From AP-15 sp963750195 (lineage in GTDB: Bacteria > Pseudomonadota > Alphaproteobacteria > ATCC43930 > CGMCC-115725): DNA of 64,000 bases. Below are positions 57,501 through 64,000 of this stretch, in pieces. How positions within the stretch are numbered: position 1 is the first letter of the stretch; every line of letters starts with the position of its first letter. Location of the stretch: positions 1 to 64,000 of the forward strand of contig CAVVPS010000015.1 of NCBI GenBank assembly GCA_963750195.1. The letters are read 5' to 3'. The notes below the pieces were generated by a model. It worked only from the letters and a program-made list of their open reading frames with translations. It was not told the origin of the DNA and searched no databases. The position numbers and the translations under genes were made by a program.

Positions 57501-58158
57501 TCAGGCAGCCCTGCGGCGGATCGCCGCCAGTCCGGCCAATCCGACCCCGAGCAATGAAAGGGTCATCGGCTCCGGTACGGGATCCGCGGGAGGGGCAATA
57601 CCCAGAAAGCCGAAGATCAGGTCGTTGTAGTCGAAGTCACTATTTTGATTGGCCAGCAAATCCTCCATGCCGGCAAAGGTCCAGTCGCCGATCGGCGCGA
57701 TCCCGGTCATCACGCCGTAAGCCGCGCCTAGGTCCGCCTGCGTCAAGTACGTACGAGGTGCATCGGTTTGGAAATCGGCGTAGGTCGATTGAACGGCGAT
57801 GTGCTGGTCACCGTCACTTGCGGCGACGCCGGCCTGAAAGCTGTCGCCGGTCGTTTGGTTCGTGAATACAAAATCGAGAACCTGGCCTACCGTAAGGCCG
57901 GTTAGCTGTCGCCTCGGTGCCGAGCGTATCCTGATTGCTGATCAGCAAACTGACGCCATTGAGGAGTAGATCCACATCGGCCGCACTCTGGTAGGCGAAG
58001 ACAATGTCCACCGTCGACTGCATCCGCGGTGATCGAGCAGGTCGTGCCGGCACCCGAATCCGGCGCGCTGATGGGCGTGCTGGACACGCACGTTGCCTGG
58101 GCCTGGCTAGCGGCGCCGAGGGCGACAATGGCCGCCGCGGCGAGCAGGAGCTTTTTCA
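57501..58158 (-). pseudogene. PEP-CTERM exported protein, frame broken twice
   Basis: Starts MKKLLLAAAAIVALGAASQA with cleavage after QAQA, and ends with a PEP-CTERM sorting tail: VPEPMTLSLLGVGLAGLAAI, then RRR. Before the tail is DFDYNDLIFGF, the acidic motif of the DUF4114 type. Two +1 shifts, near 58022 and 57900, separate three parts; removing one base at each gives ITAMQSTVDIVFAYQS and TEATATGLTVGQVLDF. Repaired length about 218 residues. PEP-CTERM proteins are sorted by exosortase and often belong to an exopolysaccharide matrix; no exosortase gene lies in the window. Confidence 0.75.
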
Positions 58159-58738
58159 TCACATCCGTCCACAGAACCTGAAAATTCCAACTACGGCTTT
58201 GCACGCAATTGTCATGCCGGCGCTAAATTACGATTGATTTCAATGCTATGGCATCTATCTCACGATGAGCGGAACCAATGGTGTAAAATTTTCCGACGGC
58301 CCAATTTCGCTGTCGATTCCAAAAGAGAACATGAATTTAATTAGATACCACTTTAACTTGCCGAACATCCACAAAAAATTGAGTAAAACCTTCGACATAC
58401 GTAAACCGAGAACTGCCGGCCCTTTGTCAGCAAGCTCTACCGCATTGAGATAAACGGGGCGACCCGGCAGCCGCATCCTCAGACGCCGTCGCGAGCGGCG
58501 GGCTTGCCGTTGGGTCTGCGGAGCCCGTTAGTCTCGCCCGTGCAGCTCCGGAGGTGACAGCGCTGCCGTTCGGCGGTGGCGATCCCCCGCGCCCGCGCTG
58601 GCGGGGGAATGTTTCAGCCAGCTGACCGAGCCCGATTGTCTACTCGCGAAATTGCCATGCGAGCGTAATCGAACCGTCTCGGAGGTGTCATGGACGGCTC
58701 ATAGCATGCCCGCGAAATCGGCAATGATGGAGGGGGCG
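58159..58738. other. Divergent intergenic region, AT-rich centre
   Basis: Lies between the PEP-CTERM gene (minus) and the secreted phosphatase gene (plus). The middle, about 58200-58450, is clearly AT-richer than its surroundings; short frames there on both strands have no features I would support. A GC hairpin (CCCCCGC...GCGGGGG) lies near 58584-58607. Promoters for both genes should be here. Confidence 0.4.
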
Positions 58739-60528
58739 ATGGCCACAAGATGGTGGGGTGCGGTCTTGGCTGCGGGATTGCTGGCGGTATCGGCCGGCCC
58801 ACAGGTCTACGCGGATGGCGGCGGCGATTTCGGCGGCAGCAACATCAAGCGGGTACTGCTGATCAGTATCGACGGCATGCACGCGCTCGATTTTATCAAC
58901 TGTGCGCAAGGCATTAGCGGGGTCAATGGCGGTTCGCCTTATTGCCCTAATCTGGCCGAACTGGCGGAGACGGGTGTCAATTATCTTGAGGCTTCCGCGT
59001 CGAAACCGTCCGATTCGTTTCCCGGACTGATGGCGCTGGTGTCGGGGGGCTCGCCGCGAACCGTCGGCGCCTTTTACGACGTTGCCTATGACCGCGTTCT
59101 CGCGCCGCCCGCAACGACCACCGGCAACGGCGTCGCTGCGGGGGCTTGCGTGCCCAACACGCCAAATGGCACGAGAACCGAATACGAGGAGGGTATCGAC
59201 CGCGACCAGAGCCTGCTGAACGGCGGAGCCCCTGGAGCCTCTCTCACCGACGGAGGCATTGCGTCGATCGATCCGCAAAAGCTCGATTCGCGATCCTTAT
59301 GAGAGCTGTACGCCGGTCTATCCGTGGAATTTCGTGCGGACGAACACGATCTTTGGGGTCGTGCACAAAGCCGGCGGCTACACCGCATGGTCGGACAAGC
59401 ATCCTTCCTACTCTTCGGTCTCCGGCCCCGGCAAGGGGAAGAACGTCGACGATTACTACTCCCCAGAGATTAACTCGAATGTCGTGGCTTTGCCCGGCAG
59501 TATCACTACCTCTGCCCGGCAATCCATCTTGCGATCCGGTCCGCGGACCCCACAAACACGGGTTCGTGGACCGACAGTTTCGCTAACATCCAATGTTACG
59601 ATAACCTGAAAGTTCAGGCTATCATTAACGAGATCAACGGCAAGGATCACAGCGGCCAGTATCGCCGGCCGGTTCCAAGCGTGTTCGGAATGAACTTCCA
59701 GGTGGTCAGCGTCGGCCAGAAGCTCATCGAAAAGTCGATCGCGGTGAAGGGCGGCTATCTCGACAATATCGGCACGCCGAGCCAGGCGCTGCTCGGTGAA
59801 ATCCAATTCGCCGATATATCCATCGGGAACATGGTAAAAGCGCTCAAGCAGAATGGGCTCTACCAATCGACACTGATCGTCATTTCGGCCAAGCACGGTC
59901 AGAGCCCGATCGACTCCGACTCGATACCTGGGCATATCGATCGTCCCCGAAGACCCGACCCAGACATCGCCGATCACGACCTCGCCGGCGACGATCCTGG
60001 ACAGTCTGCTGCCACCGTCCGAGCAGCCATCCAACAGCCCCCCGGAGATCGGCCCGACCGAGGACGACATCTCGCTGCTCTGGCTAACGAATTCAACCGA
60101 AACGTCGAGTGCCGTGCAAACGCTGGAGACGACATCGCCGGCGACGAACAACATTGCTGGTATCGGCCAAATCTATCTCGGGGCCCGGGATTGCCCAGAT
60201 GTTCAACCCGCCGGGGCTGCCGCCAAGCGGCGATCCGCGCACGCCGGATATCATTGTCATCCCGAATATCGGCGTTACCTATTCGGGAAGCGGCAAGAAA
60301 CTTGCCGAACACGGCGGCTTCTCGCACGATGACACGAACGTAATGATGTTGCTGTCAAATCCGAGTTTTGCCGCCGGGACAGTGACCAGCCCGGTCGAGA
60401 CCGACCAGATCGCGCCGACCATCCTCGCGGCTCTGAGGCTCGATCCCGAGAAACTGACCGCCGTGCAGAAGGAAGGCACGCAGGTGTTGCCCGGTGTCGG
60501 GCTCGACTCTGGAAAAGGGCATTACTAA
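58739..60528 (+). pseudogene. Secreted alkaline-phosphatase-superfamily phosphodiesterase, frame broken several times
   Basis: Start ATG at 58739 follows GGAGGGGG and gives the signal peptide MATRWWGAVLAAGLLAVSAG. The nucleotide-pyrophosphatase/phosphodiesterase fold is recognised by VLLISIDGMHALDF (metal aspartate), YCPNLAELAETGVNYLEASA with SKPSDSFPGLMALVSGG (nucleophile serine in SDSFPG), TLIVISAKHGQSP and KLAEHGGFSHDDTNVMMLLS near the end. Breaks lie near 59273, 59512, 59932 and 60185. Three are healed by deleting one base (e.g. DPQKLIRDPYESCTPVY); 59512 needs two deletions or one insertion. Repaired length about 595 residues. Confidence 0.78.
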
Positions 60529-60583
60529 CCCGAACCCGAAGCCGAGGGGCGTCCCCTAAGCCGGGGCGACCCTCCCGCACCGT

Positions 60584-61219
60584 TCAGCCCGCGCGCAGGC
60601 TCTGGACAAACTCCGCAAGGCCAAGCTGCCGCTCGCGGCGCAGCCGTTCGGCGGTGACGATCGCTCGGACTTCGGCAACGCTGTCTTCGACCGTATCGTT
60701 GACTATCACATAGTCGTATTCGGGCCAGTGGCGCATCTCCTCCGCCGATTTGGCCATCCGCGCGGCGATGTCGGAGGCGCTGTCCTGAGCCCGGGTGCGC
60801 AGCCGCTCTTCAAGCGCCGCAAGGCTCGGCGGCAACACAAAAACGGCGACCAGATCCGGGCGGACCTTGCGGGCGAGCTGCTGAGTACCTTGCCAGTCGA
60901 GATCGCCGACGATGTCATGCCCGGCGGCGAGTGCGGCTTCGATCGGCTGGCGCGGCGTGCCGTAGCAATTGCCGAACACGCGCGCATGCTCCAACAGCTC
61001 GTCCCGGGCCACCATCTCGTCGAAGCCGGGCTGATCGATGAACCAATAGTCGTGCCCGTCGACCTCACCCCGCCGCCGCGGGCGGGTCGTCACCGAGACC
61101 GAAAGGGTGAGCGCAGGATCTTTTTCGACGAGCTGCCGGGTGATCGTCGTCTTCCCCGCGCCGGAGGGCGACGAGAGCACGAGCAGCAGTCCGCGCCGCC
61201 GGATCTGTGGCCCGCTCAT
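60584..61219 (-). CDS. gmk: Guanylate kinase
   Basis: A 211-residue enzyme converting GMP to GDP. P-loop LSSPSGAGKTTITRQL at the start, GMP-binding VSVTTRPRRRGEVDGHDYWF, DIVGDLDWQGTQQL and the lid with EERLRTRAQDSASDIAARMA. The ATG at 61219 (MSGPQIRRRG) overlaps the yicC stop by 4 bases; upstream in-frame codons lie inside yicC. Confidence 0.96.
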   Translation of the reverse strand: MSGPQIRRRGLLLVLSSPSGAGKTTITRQLVEKDPALTLSVSVTTRPRRRGEVDGHDYWFIDQPGFDEMVARDELLEHARVFGNCYGTPRQPIEAALAAGHDIVGDLDWQGTQQLARKVRPDLVAVFVLPPSLAALEERLRTRAQDSASDIAARMAKSAEEMRHWPEYDYVIVNDTVEDSVAEVRAIVTAERLRRERQLGLAEFVQSLRAG

Positions 61220-62097
61220 TCGATGTTCTGCACCTGCTCGCGAAACTGCTCGACCACGGCCTTGAGCGAGAGGCCGATTCGGGTCAGTTCGATATCGGCG
61301 GATTTCGAGCACAGGGTGTTGGCCTCGCGGTTCAGCTCCTGGCACAGAAAATCGAGACGGCGGCCGACCGCATCGCCCTGTTGCAGTAATTCACCGGCCT
61401 GCTCGAGGTGCGCGCGCAGTCGCTCGATCTCCTCCCGAATATCCGAGCGGGCGGCGAGCAGGGCCACTTCCTGGGCCATGCGCTCTTCGGGCATCGACGG
61501 CATCAAATCGGCGAGGCCCGTCAGCACCGTGCGCAGCCGCTCGCGAATCGCCGCCGGCTGAGCCGCGGCACAATCTGCGGCCGCGGTGACGAGCGCAGCC
61601 ATCTCGTCGAGTTGGTTGCCCAGCAGTGCCGCGATACGCGCCCCCTCTTCGGCGCGCGCATCGGCGAGCCGGTCGAGCAACGCATTCCAGCCGGCGAGCA
61701 CAGCCTGCCGGCGCGCTTCGATCACCGTCTCGTCTTCGTCCTCGACGGTCTCGACGACGCCGCGCAAGGCCAGCAATCCGTCAAGGCGCGGCGGGGCCGC
61801 TTCGATCTCCCCGCTCAATTCGTTGATCAGGGCCACGAGCTGAGAGAGCGCCTCGCGGTTGACGCGCAGCGCAGGCGGAGTGGTCCGGGTGACGGCGAGG
61901 TTGGCGGAGAAATTGCCGCGGCGAAACCGCTGCGCCAGAGCGGCGCGCAGTTCGGGCTCCAGCGCGTCGAAGCCGGGGGCCAGCCGCAGCCGCAGGTCGA
62001 GCGCGCGCCCGTTGACGCTTTTGATCTCCCATACCCAGGACATCCCGGGCGCTTCGTCTTGCGCTCGGGCGAACCCGGTCATACTGGCTAGGCCCAC
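61216..62097 (-). CDS. yicC: YicC-family endoribonuclease
   Basis: A 293-residue YicC protein. It begins MGLASMTGFARAQDE and has IKSVNGRALDLRLRLAPGFDALE near the N-terminus; the C-terminal DUF1732 half shows EIERLRAHLEQAGELL, then VGRRLDFLCQELNREANTLCSKS and a final LTRIGLSLKAVVEQFREQVQN. E. coli YicC has been reported as an RNase acting on small RNAs. It is coupled to gmk, its conserved neighbour. Confidence 0.94.
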   Translation of the reverse strand: MGLASMTGFARAQDEAPGMSWVWEIKSVNGRALDLRLRLAPGFDALEPELRAALAQRFRRGNFSANLAVTRTTPPALRVNREALSQLVALINELSGEIEAAPPRLDGLLALRGVVETVEDEDETVIEARRQAVLAGWNALLDRLADARAEEGARIAALLGNQLDEMAALVTAAADCAAAQPAAIRERLRTVLTGLADLMPSMPEERMAQEVALLAARSDIREEIERLRAHLEQAGELLQQGDAVGRRLDFLCQELNREANTLCSKSADIELTRIGLSLKAVVEQFREQVQNIE

Positions 62098-62173
62098 GCC
62101 GCCGCGCTCCCCGCTGTTGATCCGGCGTTATAGCGGCACGGCATCGCGCCAACAACGCCGCGCGGGCATCGCC

Positions 62174-63187
62174 TCAAGGGCCGGGACCCGGCCGCTCGGT
62201 CTCATCGCCGACACCGCGGCGATATTGGGCGACGTTGTGGTTGTGCTCGGCCAGGGTCTTGGCGAAGACGTGCCCGCCCGATCTGTCGGCGACGAAGTAA
62301 AGGTCGTCGGTCGGCGCCGGCCGCGCCGCAGCGCGCAGCGCCGCCGCCCCCGGGTTATCGATCGGGCCGGGCGGCAGCCCCTTTTCGACATAGGTGTTGT
62401 AGGGAGACGCAACCGCCAGATCGGCGTGGGTCAGCGGCCGATCGAGTTTCTTGGCGCCGTCGTCGCTAAGTGCATAAATCACCGTCGGATCCGATTGCAG
62501 GCGCATGCCGAGGCGCAGCCGGTTGACAAAGACGGCGGCGATTCGCGCCCGTTCGTCCGCGCGCGCCGCCTCCCGCTCGACCAACGAGGCCAGGATCAGC
62601 ATTTGTTCCGGGTTCGCCAACGGCATATCGGGCCGCCGCTCGGCCCAGGCCGTTTGCAGCGCGCGGGCCATCCCCCGCTCCATCCGTCCGAGCAACGCCT
62701 GGCGGGTGTTGCCATAGCTGTAGATGTAAGTGGCGGGCATCAGCGCGCCCTCCGGGGGCGGCTTGCCGGTGTCGCCGTCGAGAGCCGGGGCGGCCCGCAC
62801 CAACGCCACGATCTGGGCGCTGGTCAACCCTTCCGGGATGGTCAGCCGGTGCTCGACGGTCTTGCCGCTCGCGAGAATCCCAGCAACCGCGAGAGCGCTC
62901 GTTCCGGCCGGGAACTCGTATTCACCGGCCAGCAGGGACGATCCGTTGCCGGAAAGCGTCGCCCCGATCTCGAACGAGAGCGCGTGCCGGATTACCTCGT
63001 GCCGGGCCAATAATGCGGCGATGCCGCCAAGGCCAATGCGCGGCGGGATGATGACCGTCGTCTTCTGGCTCAGCGGACCCGGCGCGGTCAGGTCCTGGTA
63101 AATCCACCAGCCGGCCCCGCCGGCGACCGCAATAACCGCCGAGACGGCCAGCATCGCCCAGGCAAACAGGCGGAGGGCGCCGTGCAT
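62174..63187 (-). CDS. mltG: Endolytic murein transglycosylase MltG
   Basis: A 337-residue inner-membrane enzyme (YceG family) that cuts nascent peptidoglycan strands. One N-terminal membrane segment (LFAWAMLAVSAVIAVAGGAGWW), a LysM-like N-domain, then the catalytic region LILASLVEREAARADERARI with the essential glutamate, VFVNRLRLGMRLQSDPTVIYAL and the close KGLPPGPIDNPGAAALRAA. It follows fabF, the usual pairing. Confidence 0.95.
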   Translation of the reverse strand: MHGALRLFAWAMLAVSAVIAVAGGAGWWIYQDLTAPGPLSQKTTVIIPPRIGLGGIAALLARHEVIRHALSFEIGATLSGNGSSLLAGEYEFPAGTSALAVAGILASGKTVEHRLTIPEGLTSAQIVALVRAAPALDGDTGKPPPEGALMPATYIYSYGNTRQALLGRMERGMARALQTAWAERRPDMPLANPEQMLILASLVEREAARADERARIAAVFVNRLRLGMRLQSDPTVIYALSDDGAKKLDRPLTHADLAVASPYNTYVEKGLPPGPIDNPGAAALRAAARPAPTDDLYFVADRSGGHVFAKTLAEHNHNVAQYRRGVGDETERPGPGP

Positions 63188-63227
63188 TGATCAACAAACT
63201 CCGGGCGATTCTGCGCGGATCAGCCGC

Positions 63228-64000
63228 TTACGGCGGTCCTGCGAAGACCAGCGAGGCGTTGGTGCCGCCGAACCCGAACGAATTGGTCAGCACATAGCTG
63301 ACCCGGCGCTCTTTGGCTTGCTTCGGCACCAGATCGATGTCGCAGGCCGGCGACGGGTTGTCGAGGTTCAACGTTGGCGGCACCACGCCGTCGCGGATGG
63401 CGAGGATTGAAAAGATCGCTTCGACGCTGCCGGCGGCGCCGAGCAAATGGCCGATCGCCGATTTCGTCGATGACATCGACAGCTCGTAAGCATGTCGGCC
63501 GAACAGCCGCTTGACCGCGCCGAGCTCGATTTCATCGCCGAGCGGGGTCGAGGTGCCATGGGCGTTGATGTAGTCGATCTGGTCCGCGGAAATGCCGGCG
63601 CGTCGTAACGCGTTGCGCATCGAACGGAAGGCGCCGTTACCGTCCTCGGCGGGCGCGGTCAGGTGAAACGCGTCGCCGGACATGCCGTAGCCGATGACTT
63701 CGGCATAGATGCGGGCGCCGCGGCGGCGCGCGTGCTCCAGCTCTTCGAGAACCAGAATCCCGGCGCCCTCGCCCATGACAAAGCCGTCACGGGCCTGATC
63801 CCACGGGCGCGAGGCCCGGGGCGGATCGTCGTTGAACCCGGTCGACAAGGCCCGCGCCGCGGCAAACCCGGCGAGACCGAGCCGGCAGATCGCCGCTTCG
63901 GTGCCGCCGCAAACCATGACATCGGCATCATCGAGCATGATCAGCCGCCCGGCATCGCCGATCGCATGCGCGCCGGTCGAGCACGCCGTCACCACCGCGT
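63228..64000 (-). CDS. fabF: Beta-ketoacyl-ACP synthase II (FabF), C-terminal part; gene runs off the window
   Basis: A condensing enzyme of fatty-acid synthesis. The visible part contains the nucleophile cysteine in VTACSTGAHAIG, the first histidine in INAHGTSTPLGD and the second in KSAIGHLLGAAG, and ends TNSFGFGGTNASLVFAG. Only about the last 257 codons are in the window; the first 150 or so lie beyond 64000. Frame intact. Confidence 0.95.
   Translation of the reverse strand, partial: AVVTACSTGAHAIGDAGRLIMLDDADVMVCGGTEAAICRLGLAGFAAARALSTGFNDDPPRASRPWDQARDGFVMGEGAGILVLEELEHARRRGARIYAEVIGYGMSGDAFHLTAPAEDGNGAFRSMRNALRRAGISADQIDYINAHGTSTPLGDEIELGAVKRLFGRHAYELSMSSTKSAIGHLLGAAGSVEAIFSILAIRDGVVPPTLNLDNPSPACDIDLVPKQAKERRVSYVLTNSFGFGGTNASLVFAGPP

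Noticed and set aside
58255..58476. Short open frames on both strands in the AT-rich gap
   Set aside because: No ribosome-binding site, no recognisable domain; AT-rich sequence unlike coding DNA of this genome.
61859..63013. Plus-strand open frame of about 384 codons opposite yicC and mltG
   Set aside because: Spans two well-recognised genes in antisense; composition typical of a shadow frame.

Overview
The window looks like chromosome of a GC-rich alphaproteobacterium, most likely Rhodospirillales-like. The order lptF-lptG-lptD-surA-pdxA-rsmA, followed by gmk-yicC-mltG-fabF, together with adjacent carD and fdxA and Tat- and PEP-CTERM-type secreted proteins, fits that group. The species cannot be named from sequence alone.

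Region 1 (1-11393) is an integrated genomic island. It starts at the 3' end of a tRNA gene and ends at a 16-bp copy of that end, next to a P4-type tyrosine integrase. Cargo is small: a few short unknown genes, a lipoprotein and a broken phospholipase-D-type nuclease. The rest is stacked insertion sequences. An IS256-family element sits inside istB of an IS21-family element, which itself lies in the remnant of an IS66 element. A complete IS66 element with a perfect 8-bp target duplication sits inside the island's small excisionase-like gene.

Region 2 (11399-18270) holds an RND efflux pump with its adaptor, a DUF488 protein, a ferredoxin-NAD(P)H oxidoreductase and a divergent cupin.

Region 3 (18428-37904, minus strand) is the centrepiece: a nearly gapless gene run reading carD, a phosphoesterase-like protein, a GH13-GlgE fusion, a TreS-maltokinase fusion, glgB, glgX, treZ, malQ and treY. 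Together these encode a closed trehalose/alpha-glucan cycle. TreS, maltokinase, GlgE and GlgB carry trehalose into branched glucan; GlgX, TreY and TreZ return glucan to trehalose, and MalQ re-sorts the oligosaccharides. No glgC, glgA or glgP is present in the window.

Region 4 (38131-48813) holds fdxA, a TerB-like protein, a glycosyltransferase-like protein, an LLM-type oxidoreductase, an O-antigen-ligase-like protein, ndk, an orphan Tat-exported sugar-binding protein, holC-pepA (frame-broken) and a GT39-type glycosyltransferase.

Region 5 (48928-64000) is outer-membrane biogenesis and housekeeping: lptF, lptG, lptD, surA, pdxA, rsmA, then a small secreted protein, a PEP-CTERM protein, a secreted phosphatase/phosphodiesterase, gmk, yicC, mltG and a partial fabF.

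Many chromosomal genes are broken by single-base frame shifts. Nearly every one I could resolve is repaired by deleting one base, including in lptD and holC. This suggests sequence or assembly errors more than gene decay, so products are described from the repaired reading.
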